Part shown: in pieces, positions 47,519-59,924 of the stretch | How the letters are laid out: each line of letters opens with the position of its first letter | How positions within the stretch are numbered: the first letter of the stretch is position 1 | Source: Membranipora membranacea | Taxonomy: Eukaryota; Bryozoa; Gymnolaemata; Cheilostomatida; Membraniporidae | Assembly: GCA_914767715.1 (NCBI GenBank) | Contig: OU612067.1 | Location: 6,202,001-6,262,000 of the forward strand | DNA length: 60,000 bases | Direction of reading: 5' to 3' | The notes under the pieces: generated by a model | What the model was told of the DNA's origin: nothing | Seen by the model: only the letters and a program-made list of their open reading frames with translations | Database searches by the model: none | Program-made: the position numbers and the translations under genes

Positions 47519-50500
47519 TCATGGTCTGTCCTTGAGTAGTCCATTGATGCAGCCTCCTGTAAAAGAGCATATCAGATATATTGCACTTGTCCCGAGGGGG
47601 CCTCACGCTAAGATGACCAGACACAGGATGGATCACAGGCTATAGGTGTCATACCATTAACTGACTCATTAAAATTGGTTTTAATTCAAGGATCCAAAGG
47701 AAATTATAATTGACCTTCAAGCTATTAGCGGGAAATCTATCTGGGCCTCAACAGAGAAAGCCCTGCAGTCATATAATATAATGACACAAGAGTGCCTTTG
47801 CATCTCCCCCCCCCCCCCCATGTAGACATATGTGAGTTGGTGTCTCAGGCTTTGATAGAATACTTACCGTAGTTGATACCATGCATCTTATTCTTGTCAG
47901 AGTAGGTGAGCCAGTATGTATTTACTAAACCTTTACCCTGTAAACAAAATCAACAAAGTTGCGTAATACCAACACAACACAAGCAACACGATAGGGCTGT
48001 TATTTTACCAGATATACCATTACCAGATAACCACATCGTTTCTTATCATGGCATTTTCCTCTTCTATTGTAGTGTTTTTTTATCCCAAAAATAAAAGAAT
48101 ATGTAGATAGGTATTTTTGTTGTAACAACTAGCGTCTTGGTGGTTTGATCTGTTCATGTACATGAGATTTGTAATGTTACCCGAGCAATATTATTAGCAT
48201 CCGTTCTGACTTACAGTTTGCAAACCATCCGCCAGTATCAAATCCTTATAGGAATGGAATCAATTCAAACACCTATAGGTTGAATCTGTTAATAATTCAG
48301 ATCATTCAGACCATTACCTTGATCTCGATAGCATCCCTCTTCTCGATATCATACTGAGGACACTCCTGCAGATATTCCTTAGTAGTCTCACTGATGTTAA
48401 TCTTCATTGGCTGTCACAGAAATAAACACAACTGATTCTACCTTACACACAAAAGTAACTCAACAGCTGAAGAACAATCGCGTAGTCACTAAGTGAGGAA
48501 GCTAGCTTTAAAATGTGGAATAATAGGATCCAAACATATATCAATTATGATGATATTAAACATGGTCGACGAAAACAGGCAGCTATATCGATACCTCCTG
48601 CATCATTCCAAACATCGCTCACAAAAGAACCTGAACTCGAGGGTAGTAAACAGTAAAGACGGGGAGTCCCTCTTAAAGGCCCTGTTGCAGAACAGTAGCT
48701 TGGGAACCCTGGCTATATTGACTATAATTTACCACACTGTTGGTCTCCATGCGGTGCGCCATGTTGACAGTATCTCCAAATAAACAGTATCTGGGTAACT
48801 TAACACCTACAACTCCTGCTACCACCATCCCGCTGTGAACTCCTGAATGTAATAAATCATTGCATAACATAGACTTAATAATAAACCTAGACAGGACACT
48901 ATATGGAGCATTAGTATTGAGGCACTGAGGCACTTAGTTGTGGGGCGACATAATATCCATCATTAGAAGGTGTAGAAGCAATGATGCTACTCCTTCCAAT
49001 GCCGTTACGTCGCCCACATTTAAATGCCTCAGTGCTCAATGCTTATGCTCCATATAGTGTCCTGTCTATGTTGCATAATGATGTATCTGCGTAATATAAG
49101 ATTTCTTTCCAAAAATACACAGTGGTGTACATGTAATGAATTCTACCACAGGCCTGCGGTTCCCCTCTCCTCCTGACACAACCTGTTTTTGACTGGCTGG
49201 TACTAGTTTCTTCACCTGTCATTGCTACTATTTAAGAACCTCAGCGTCAGCTGAAGAAGTATTGAGTTTCACATCATCTATACATAATCTATACCAGCAG
49301 GTGCCAGTCTCTTCCCCCTCTCATGTCAGTGGCAGTTCTAACAAATTTCCATTGAATATGCATTTTCCATTAAGCTTTTATAACGGACATTGAGAGATTA
49401 AGTAAAGATATGTCAACACCTTTATTACTAGTGGCTTGAAGCATGCATTTTCTTTTTAGTCGAGTCAATTTAATAGACACACCCTGCCCATACAGCTGAC
49501 TCCTAGTTCATACCTCTTAACAGTCACAAATATAGACTAAAAAATAAATGGGAAGGCAAAATCAGAGCCTTCGCCTGGACACAGTATTCAAGTTCAGTTA
49601 TAGTGACTTCTTACCTACTCTAAGCTGTAAATGGGTTTTTCCTCCCATATCAGATGGATTTCTCAGAGTCTTTGCACACCTGAGCATATCAAACGCCATC
49701 TCAGCCACATCCAGAGCGTGACTCTCTGATCTCTCCGGGACCCCGCCCACTACCATATACGCATCACCTATTGTCTCTACCTGAGGTACGCAAGGAATTG
49801 CAAGGAATTAATTAAAATGTGATTGCAATGTAAGCTTAATATTTATTCTTGTTTGAATTGGTGACTGATAGGTGAGCGGTCTCATGTTCAGAAGATTGTC
49901 AGATTGCTTTAGTTGATAGGTGCTCAAGCGACTTCATTTCCAGTAACTTTTGTTATAACTTCAAACAAGCTCAAAGGCAAAAACTGTGCATTTTTGGTTT
50001 CTTTGCATTTCATATATACTTGGCCTTCATCTGGTTAAATCATTCTTGGCCCTTATTGATAAAGGTCCCCTCAAACGCACGAAATAATTCAGAAAGAGTC
50101 TATATGTGTATGTAAGACAGGTGCAAACTAATTGAAAACACTCTCATGAAAAATAACTGTATCACCCAGTATCGACCAATCATGTTTATAATACCTTATA
50201 ACAGTTGTGTTTTTCTATAACATTGTCGAAGGCAGTGTACATGGCATTCAGCATTGTCACCACCTGCATCGGCGTTATTTTAGAACATATGTCGATAAAT
50301 CCAGATACATCGCTGAACAATACAGTGCTGGTCTCAAAAACCTGCAATATGATTTGACAATGGATGAGAGCTTTTATAAATGTTGTAGCAACAATATTAT
50401 GGAAATTTGACGGTTAAGTTGCTTCCTCTGGCTACTTCTCAAATCTGCACTACAATGTATTTGGAAAGATAAAATCAGTGAAAAAATCCAACCTCACAAG

Positions 50501-53500
50501 TTGCCAGTGTATGTTCTCCAGCCTTCAACCTATCAGCTACTGGCTTCGGCATCATCTGGTACAACAGCTGATCAGCTTTTTTCATTTCTTCGTCCAGCCT
50601 CATCACACTTTCCTCTAGTTTTCTGGCTTTGTTTTGTTCCTAAAATGAAAATCAGTTATGATATCTCTGAAGCATCATTGTGTACAATTTTCAGATCCTT
50701 GTAATTCATAAGAGACACAATTACAATGCGTATCCTTGCTTTGATTTTTTTACTGCTGAAGATATTTTGGCTTAATAGGAGTGTTTGAAGGCGGTGACCA
50801 AGGAGTAAGATATATACGAGGTTTGAGTTTGGTAACTCCTATTTGACGCGTCAACTGACTGGCCTAAAAAATGCGTGATAAACTATCCAAGATTATGACT
50901 AATTAACTGACTGTTCGGTTAGGATGTCAGACTAGGTTTACATACATGATCAATCATGAGCTGTATCTCAGCAGTCTGTTGAGTACCGGCCAGTAGAAGT
51001 TCTCTAGAAGAGTCATGTATACTCAGATCTGTGATGTAGAGTCCTAGTGTGAACAGGTGGTCTAGGTTCTCCATCCTATGTATAGTAATGAATTATAATA
51101 ACGACGATAGTACTAGCATTTCTTTATCAACCAGTTTACCAAGAGAGGGCAAACCTCAAAACTGGGTGGGATTATGGTTGTTAATGGAATTCTACTACTA
51201 GCTATTCCATTCCAGCACGTTTTGACATAATATTGATGATAAAGATAGTGAATTGTGCAAGACAACATCAAGGAGAATAATGTGGACTAAACTGACTGCA
51301 CAAATATGATGAATTTAAATGACTCTCGTGATACACTATGTTCAACAGCTGCTCTTTTTTATTTATTATTTATTATTAATTTTATTTTATTGATCGTAAC
51401 ATGCTACCGTATATAAAACTTACACAGGAGTGCCGAGAAATATGAGAGTTTTCCAGTTCTCCATGTAGAGCATTTGACCTCTGAGTATTAGCCTCTTACA
51501 GAAGCCTGACGTATCCTCAGAGGTCATCGCTGACGTGTCTAAAGTCATAGTCTGACTTCCCTGACTACCATTCCCTGTCACATTACAAGAAACTATAATA
51601 AATAAAGAATTGACCTTCATTCTGCCTTTAATGAAGGTCTGTAAAATTGGCAAGGTGATCAAATTGTATTTCTATGTCAAGATGAATGGTTTGGGCTGCA
51701 GATGACCCTAGCTAAATCTCAAGCTGAAAACAGTCTCTCCTGAGAAGTCAAGTTGTATAGGTAGTATAAATGAATGACACAGCTTTCAATCTATATATGT
51801 GTTCATTGGATTGGGGCTGGTAGGTCCGTAGCAGGCAGAGTTTTTGGGCCAAGTGAGTTGGTAGTACTAATGAACTTTTCACTGGTTAGCCTATGTGTTG
51901 TCTCTGATTTGCTGGCGGGAGGTAGCCACCCACCCAGTCACCCACCCAGCATCCAATCATATCAAACCCAACACATTGGCTTTTCACTGGTTAACAATAT
52001 AAAACAGTAGACTATTAGAAGAAACGTAAGCAGTAAATTATAGTGAAGCTTACATGTAAGATTACTATTGTTACGGTGGTTAACCAAAATCTTACACATG
52101 CCGGCGATTGTAGAGTCTCTCGATCGGTTCTCTAGTGTGTCCACCGATCTTAGCTCAAATATATTATTTGTGTGTGTCAGTATCTAAAATATAAAACTAT
52201 ATTGAAATCATGTGTCACTATCCTGCAAGCATCAAATTCAAATTTGGTCTCTTAATTTAAAATGACAGCCCCAAAAAGTCTATACAAAAATGTACCACTT
52301 ACCTGTGTGATCACCCATACCGTTTGGGAAGGTGACTTCAAAACTTTAAAACGCATTGATAGTTTTATGCAATGCCCACGCAAATCTACCCTGTCACCCT
52401 GCCATGCTGTGCAATTCATAGCTACCATGAATTTTGATCACACAAACATTAAAAGCATACAAGCATCTGTTGTATACATTGAGCTAGTTCTAAAGGTTTA
52501 TTGAAGAGAGTTGATACCGAGTTTGTGTCTGTGTAATTCATATGATATATGTGAATTGAAGTTAAAAATTCACATTATAAGTATGTATAAATAAAGTTGT
52601 ATGTAAGCGTGTATATCAGGCTTACAGAGTTCCAGGTGAAGTCAATGATTGGTCTCTCCAACTCAAACACATCGTCCAGCTGAGTGCCAACGAGATGTGG
52701 CATAGCAGACAGTATGGAGTCACCGATCGAGGTTATCTTTAAACTTCTGTTATAAGTATGTTACAAAAATAATCAAGCATTGATATTTATGTCAGACAAG
52801 AGCCAAAATATATGTCTGAATCTTATAGGAAATACATATTTCCTATTTACGTTCACCAGTGGTTGTTGCTAGTTCAGTCTGTTAGGAGTACTTGGGTATC
52901 ATTTTACCGTACTGAACAGTTGTACTCGAAAGAAGAAAATAAATTTGTTCTGAAATTGTGGAATATCACATTCAATCAGTGGAAATTGAGTGGAATAAAT
53001 TTTTATTGGGCTTTAAATCATAGGAATCAGAGTGAGTGGACAAACTGCTTTCAGTTTTGCCAATGGAAACGACATTTCTTTTTGCTGATTATGATTTTCT
53101 GCTATAAAATAACTATCAGCCTTCTGGAATTTTCAAGAACTCAACTAAGTACATTGGATGATATTATGATCATGGGGAAAGTTTACAACACATACAGTTA
53201 CATACCCTCTTTATTTGCTGCTTACCTATCGAGAACCATGTGAAACGGAAATAGAGCGAAGAACCTGCCAGCTGTGATCTTTAGTTTAGGGAGGTGAGAA
53301 GGAGTTACAGCTGCTACTTGTGATGCCATGTGCGCCTCCTGATTATCAAACCGCAATCTTAAAGAACACAAGTCATTCGTCTCATCGATGTCAAATACAT
53401 TTTCCAATTGGTCTTAGCATGATGGTGTGGTTGCACTCAGAACCCAATCCTGTTATGTACAAGACCTGACACATGCTACAACTTTCGCAATTACCGCAAA

Positions 53501-55793
53501 GATATTTTCTGAGAGTGTGATAGCTATCAACAGTTCGGACACATAAGACGAATTGAACTGAGACGATTGTTCTTGTTTAGTTAACACAAGGAGTTCTCTC
53601 TAGACTGAACTCTTGAGTCAATCACATTCAATTTTCAAACTCAACTTTAAATAGACAAACCTCATCACTGTATCTGTGTGTGACCCAGATTCCTTTATAC
53701 TAATATCAATGACAAGGTCCATATCATAAAACTCTCTCAACACCTGCTTTATCTGTAATAATAGCACAAGTTCTAGGGAGTGAAGTATAGGTAGCCTTAG
53801 ATCTTGTCTATGTTCATCTGGAGCAAAATGTCAGAGGGTTTTGATGTCTGTCATTATATGAGTGTGGCTTAAAAGTGTAAGATTTTTAAAATGGCACAGA
53901 TATGATCTTATCTGAATTCCATAAAGTTGCTTCTGAGCCTCTCCCAGTTCAGGCTGGCTCCGAGTAAAGCTATGAATGTTTGCAGATCTACAACTGCCTT
54001 CAACCAGCATCGTAATCAATAAGTATCAGCGAAATGTACAAAACAAATGACAACACTTTATCAAAGTGGTGACGATTGCTGACGTCATCACCGCTAAATT
54101 TGTAATGTTGGTCTAGGTATAGAATAATCTAGAAGATTCTGGCTCTGCATACATGCCCCCTACACCCCTCGACATTCATTACATATATTACTCAATATTT
54201 ATACTATCTGATTTTCTCTGCTCCAGCCTTTCGTGACATTTTCATGAAAATATTTGCCTGTTAATTGTAGCACGATTCGCAATCAGAGACAAACCTATCA
54301 GAAAGCGTGCTTGCAAGCATACTGCTTTTGTATCAGTTCAGCTGTCTTAGCTAAGCTTTCTTGGTTAGACTCACCTGTCCTTTAGTGAAATGGGAGAATC
54401 CCTTGCGTTTACTTCGATATTTGAGAGTCAGACCTCCAGGTGTCTCATCAGTCACAAAGAATGAGGGAGGTTTGATCTTTGGGTAACTGAACCTCAAATA
54501 CTCGTGAAGATTATCCAAGTTATTGAAGAAGTCTCTTGGTGTCCGGCCCAAGACTTTCAAGATCCTGGTGAAATGAAGAAACAATATGAGTTGAGGGCAC
54601 AACTTTATCAGTAAGAAGTTATTGATCAGCAGTGAGCCATGGATATGCTGCACACATGAACCCATGTAAGTTTTATAAGCTGCATTACAAAGAGCCTCTG
54701 TTAAAATTATTTCTGAGACCACCAGGATTTTCATGTTGTGACTTTAGGCTAGACAAATTAGTTTTGTCTAATACTTTATATTATTACTATATTTTATGCA
54801 TATATATAAATGCATATGTTTTTGCTATGTATAAAATAAATATCATATGTCTATATATCAAATGTCTATATATCAAATGTCTAGTGATTTTGAAACAATA
54901 TAAATTTTTTTCAGATTACAGTGTTTGCTCATTTTATACTAGAACCTAACCTGTCATAACCATAACGAGACATGTAGGACACAAAGGTAACTCCGAATGA
55001 CTCCATTATCTCCTCCTGAGGTAGATTGGTGACCTGGTGCGCCGCTCGAGCTATCCGAGGAATCACCGTCTCACTGTATACCTGCAGCACCAAATATAAT
55101 CTAGAGCAGGATATATGTGAACATTCCCTCAACGATGAACATTCCCTCAGCGATTATAACCTGCACATCTGTAGAGTTTTTGACGCTCATATGATTGTAA
55201 TTTTCAAATATATCGTAAGAAAGGTGCAAGGCTTGTTTGAGGAAGGTGATACTATCTGGCTGAAAATGTCTCGCGTGTCGTTAGAGAAAGGACTGCCTTG
55301 TTAAAATCACAGCATCATATGTTTTCAATATAATCAGTCGATATTGCCTTGTTATGCAAAGTCGAGGCTGATATCTTACTACAGAGCGAATATTCAGTAA
55401 CCATAATTTTAAAGAAGTGGAAAGCTGGTCATGGAATCAAATTTCGTATATATTTACATATATATTATTTAGGACCAAAGTTTGATCGAACAACAAATAA
55501 CAGTGGAAAGTGATGTTTTTCCATCATTGGAAAAGTTCTTCCATTCTGAAACTTTTTGCACTTAAGCTAGGAAAAGGTCATGGTACTTTTTTATGGAAAC
55601 CCACATCGTTATAAAACTATAATATTATGAGTATTTTATTAAACTTGCCAGTGAGTATAATTGATTTTCATACCTTGTGAGTCTGAAAGTTCAGATATTT
55701 GATGTTAGCGATAACCATAGCTTGATTGAGGACCTCCTCGCCTAGCACAGTTTTGATATAGTCACAGATCCCTTCTATCAGTAGTCCGTACAT
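47519..55793 (-). CDS. Soluble guanylate cyclase, beta-type haem subunit, copy 2 (641 aa)
   Basis: Sixteen exons, each the same length as in copy 1: 55674-55820 (ATG 55793), 54951-55081, 54375-54564, 53661-53752, 53226-53357, 52626-52746, 52096-52183, 51424-51574, 50946-51075, 50493-50639, 50195-50341, 49615-49780, 48733-48842, 48318-48410, 47868-47937 and 47519-47556. All borders keep GT/AG; exon 11 has a shifted context (GTATTA) after a 12-base deletion but still works on paper. No stop or frameshift was seen. Substitutions against copy 1 are few: C8G, L23M and N29Y early in H-NOX (numbering approximate), I to M in exon 2 and Q to H in exon 5. The haem His, YRSKR, both metal Asp and the guanine-binding residues are kept. 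The 5' promoter differs, since homology with copy 1 ends about 0.6 kb upstream of the ATG. Confidence 0.93.
48851..49085. mobile_element. Long-hairpin MITE-like element in cyclase copy 2
   Basis: Counterpart of 36506-36750. The right arm has lost about nine bases (AGGTTTAAG) relative to copy 1, leaving GTCCTGTCTATGTTGC, so the hairpin is slightly eroded. Confidence 0.65.
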
Positions 55794-56639
55794 GTTTGCT
55801 CTATTCTCAACTTGACCCAACTGCAAGTATCAAACGCTTGAGATGTTGGATAAAAGAGAAAACATTGCAAGAAAAAGCGAAGTTGCCCCCTCTCACAAGT
55901 GACTGAAAGTTGGCATAATTTTCCAAGTATTGGTCAGCATTATAGAAACAAAAATCAATAATGGTTGACAAGGAATAGGTTATGAACAAGGTAAGTCTCA
56001 AATTGAAATTGAAGGGAAAGAGCATACACTCATCAATGATAGCCTAAAGCTTTGATCAAAACAATGACATCAGTTACCAAACCAAAAGGCAACTATCAAA
56101 ATAACCAGGATAAGCTCACTTCATTGATGTAAATCAAACTGCTGTTGCTTACAAAAACCAAAAAATGTACCACAAACCTTTCTGTGACCAACAACTCTTT
56201 TCCTCCACTGGTAAAAAGGACAATACTGTCTATGTTTTGAGAGATATCAGTAATGGAAGCTAACAATGTAAGCAATATTGCTTCTAGCTGAGTGACAGCT
56301 TTTCTTGTGATCAGCAAGATTTATCTATGGCTTAGATTTCACACCTTAGTTCTCTAACACCTCCAGGTTGATTAATATAACCTGGTCCCAGCAATACAGC
56401 ACCTGGAGTGACATATATCTAGGATATATTACTATTAGTATTGGCTTTTTCATGTCTGGTGCCATATGCTTGCCAAATCTATCAGAGCCATAAAAATACA
56501 ACATTGAGCTTTAAGCAGAGGCCACATGCTCGTGCAAATTTCCACATATTCTTGCAAATTAAATTTCGTACGAATATCAATCTGCCACACATGATTGTCA
56601 TTGTGATCATTCCTACAAATGATTTAACCGGTATCCGGA

Positions 56640-56945
56640 CATTTTCCCAATGTCATCTTCCTACCAAGCCACTAGCCCACCTCCCTTTATCCCACCCAGC
56701 CATTTTCTCACCAAGCCATATTCCCGCCGAGCCATTTTCCCACCAGAACATTTTCCCACATATTCGTTTTCCCACCAGGACGATTTCTCACTGATCCATT
56801 TTCTCACCAGGTTGTTTTCCCACCAATCTGCTTTCCCACCATGACATTTTCTCACCAATCCATTTTTCCACAGCTGGATGTTTTCCCACCAATCCATTTT
56901 TCCACCCGGACGTTTTCTCACTTGCCATTTTCCCACTATTTCTTT
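56640..56945. repeat. Minisatellite-like array, TTTTCCCACC units
   Basis: About fifteen degenerate units of roughly 20 bases, each with TTTTC(C/T)CACC followed by a variable AxCCA or GGACG. The inverted form (GGTGGGAAAA) occurs at 59925-60000, so the array may be one arm of a large foldback element. The open frames through it only reflect the repeat. Confidence 0.7.
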
Positions 56946-57459
56946 TTGCAAATGAATGCTGGTAGCTTCTTTTTATTTTTTTGTTTCTTTTCCTTCTGCT
57001 CTTGTTCCTTTTTTATTCTAGAATCCTAAAGTCTAGGACCGCTTGTATTAAAAATGCTGTTCGAGGTTATGACCCTCACTCCAGGCCTTGGAGGGGTTCT
57101 AGTATTGTATATCGACACTGGGTGCAAACCACAACCCGTCACTGCGTGACAAGGCTAATATCGTTCAACATGTATTTTCTGGGTTTTTCAGGTTGATTAA
57201 CTTGAGAAATACAAAGCTTGAAAATTAGGAAGCTGAAAAATTTTATCTGCAAAATCTTGTCACTATAGCACTGTTTTTGCCTCCAGCTATTAAAAAACAG
57301 TAAAAGGAAACCCCATGTTCAAACAGGGGACAAATTGACCTGAAATAATTACAGACTTGAATTACTTTTTCATGATTTTGTTCTCTTAATGCATTTACCA
57401 CTAAAATATTCGACCATAAAATATTATAGGGGAAATTATTGACATGTGGTATAATTGAC

Positions 57460-57650
57460 AGTGCCCTTAGGCTATCAGAACCATATTTACACCAGTGATT
57501 TATATTTGTTAAAATTGTAAAGTTACCGATATCGAAATAGAACTTCCTCAAGGTTCAATACTTGCCCCAACTCTTTTCCTCATATATATCAATGACTGTA
57601 CCAGCAAAGAAGTGTCCAATAATAACAATTCAAATTCTTTCCGCAACAAA
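57460..57650 (+). mobile_element. Non-LTR retrotransposon reverse-transcriptase relic
   Basis: At 57541-57600 the frame reads ELPQGSILAPTLFLIYINDC, the conserved RT block normally PQGS-x-L-G/A-P-x-LF-x-x-YIND. Upstream in the same frame RTIFTPVIYIC resembles the preceding S-x-R-T-Q-x-V segment, followed by a stop. The catalytic FADD block is not found. It is a decayed fragment within the inverted minisatellite arms. Confidence 0.7.
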
Positions 57651-58279
57651 AACAAAATTAACAAGCACTTTTTATATCAATAAATTTCAAATGAATTTAA
57701 AGGAATTATGCTGGCTCCTCTATTGCTTTAGGAGATCATCAGACAATAACTGAGACTGAACGTCATGATGCAGTTGGAAAATTTGTGAGGGATGTCAAAC
57801 CATCCAGTTTTGGTACGGAAACTTAGTTATATCAAATTAGATGCGCCCAAAACTTGCCATGACATTTTCGAGGGATAATTAATGCATGTTGTCTTGTTTT
57901 TGTACAAGAAAAAAGAATGCTGTGATATATTTCTATTAAAATTGTTCCAAATGCGCGCATTGCTCCCTGTTTTCCAGGCACCCTTGTGCACTTTGCCAGG
58001 TTTACTAGAGGATTTAGCTATGGGTCTTCCTGCTCTCTGCTCATACTCACCCCTTGTTGGTGACTTAATATTTATTAAATGCAGACTAGTATTTAGACTT
58101 CTCTTCTGAAAACTAAAGCGATTTGATTGAAAACCAATAATTTTAACAATTTCATCCAATCCCTAACAAGAACTGGCGAAACAAAAATACTTATTTAATA
58201 TCAAATTCTTCTTAAAAGTACAACTCGTCATGTCAGGTCATGCACCCTAGAATATGATCATATCATATATTGGTGTGTG

Positions 58280-59697
58280 CAGGGGATTGGAATGAACGTC
58301 GGCTGGAATGAACACCGGCAGGATTGAAATTAGTATGAATGAACTGGCAGACTGGTATGAAAGTCTAAAATCCTGGAATGAACGTAGAAAGTGCTGGATT
58401 GAGGGTCGACTAAATTAGTATATAGAAACAACGCGAGGCACTCACATCTGTTTATGATGATGGTTACTAAAATTTCTGATGGCTAGACGGAATCTAGTAG
58501 GAATTTAGTGCAAAATCTGAACTGGTAATGAAATACTGAAAGAGAAACTGTGACCCTTTGTATATTTCATCAGCAAAACAATGGTCAAGCATTAATGAAA
58601 TCAGGTGCATCTGATAAATCGTAGTAGTTTACTCCTTGGTTCACTGTTACCTGTGAACATTCATTTTTTGTAATGGTTAATGATTTGTAATGGCTTGTAA
58701 TGGTTTGTAATGGTACAGTTAGCACATCCGTTATGTCTGTGACAAGAACACAAAGATGTGTTTTTATCTATCACCTATGTACATTGTATGAACATATGTG
58801 ATGCAGCACATCAAAGCCAGGCATTTGCAATGGGAAATGGATTTTGAGTTATCTATTGCATGCAATAGCTCAGTTCTTCAGCTTTACATTGGTACCATCA
58901 TTTTGTTTCTAACTTAATTACAACCATGACTACAGCAATTTTTGTGACTGTTGTCTCATGATTCCTAGAAACGGCCATTGTTCGGAATTTAAGGTTGAAG
59001 TTGAGCTTTGTAGAAATCGGAGAGGTTTTATTGTGCACACTCACTCCATCGATAGCAACGTGGTTAGATTTGACTGCGAGGCGGTAAACCAAAATCATGT
59101 TGCAAATCAATCGATGATGTCATATCAACTGCTAGTTTTTAGCCGACTGTCAAGTCCATCACTGTCAGAGGTTTTTGATCGAGTTTTTAAAAACCATTGT
59201 CTAAAAATGTACACAATAGACTCTACACCCCTACTCACAATAGGGCGCTACCGCAAAGGTAGAATAGAGCTACAGCGGGGAGGTGGGAGACTTCCCACCC
59301 TCCCCCACCGAACTTAGCTTGTCAAGACCAGCTACCGTTACCGGTACCAAACATAAAAAATAAATCTAAATAGTACTAAATGTGCAGCACATGTGGTTTG
59401 GCCCGGCAGTATTGAATTACCTTAGAATAATCACAAACTATAAATTTTAACTAAAATCTTGATTGTGACAAATATCGTTATGGTTATTGTTCATAAGATG
59501 TATGCTGGTTTTTTATAACATAATTATTTTGGGGAGTTGCTCTCCTGTTGACTTTTTTTATCAACTAATGTAGTTGACGTTCAATCCAGCACTTCCCATG
59601 TTCACACCAGGATTCTAGGACTTTCATACCAGACTACACACATTCCAGTTAGTTCAATCCCGTCCATGTTTGTTCCAGTCAACGTTCATTCCACAGT
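58280..59697. mobile_element. Foldback element with long degenerate inverted arms
   Basis: The left arm (58280-58415) is built from units such as GGAATGAACG, GGAATGAAC and GGTATGAAAG. The right arm (59573-59697) has the reverse complements (CAACGTTCATTCCA, CTTTCATACCAG, GTTCAATCCAGCACTT). The interior of about 1.15 kb shows no recognisable transposase; the longest ORF (58958-59317) is unrecognised. A G-rich hairpin (GGGGAGGTGGGA / TCCCACCCTCCCC) lies at 59277-59306. Confidence 0.6.
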
Positions 59698-59924
59698 TTT
59701 GAATATTATCACATTTTGATGAAATCAACCACTTCGACTAACTTGTGCAACAAAAAACTGAAATCAGAATCAACCCGCTACTAGTAAAATCAACTCTCAT
59801 CTCCATTTCCAAAGCTACTTTCTCCAGTGTTGGCTGGATGGGAACATTGTTAACGTGTTTGTGAAATGTGAACGGCTTAGCCTGAAAAAAAGGCTACGAA
59901 GGGAAAACTGTGCGGTGAAATTCT

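Larger units (their letters stand above)
46771..56402. repeat. Tandem duplication unit, copy 2 (about 9.6 kb)
   Basis: Direct copy of 34428-44036, offset about 12.34 kb. It contains the second guanylate cyclase gene with the same exon-intron layout. Small indels separate the two, for example a 12-base loss next to the exon 11 donor. The duplicated block stops near the same CAGCAATACAGCAC in both copies. Confidence 0.9.

Noticed and set aside
56441-57029. Overlapping ORFs rich in Pro/Ser/His/Phe or Trp/Gly/Lys
   Set aside because: They are translations of the TTTTCCCACC minisatellite in several frames, not a protein gene.
58958-59317. 119-codon plus-strand ORF inside the foldback element
   Set aside because: No recognisable domain, starts and stops without context, and ends in a G/C hairpin; kept only as part of the element description.
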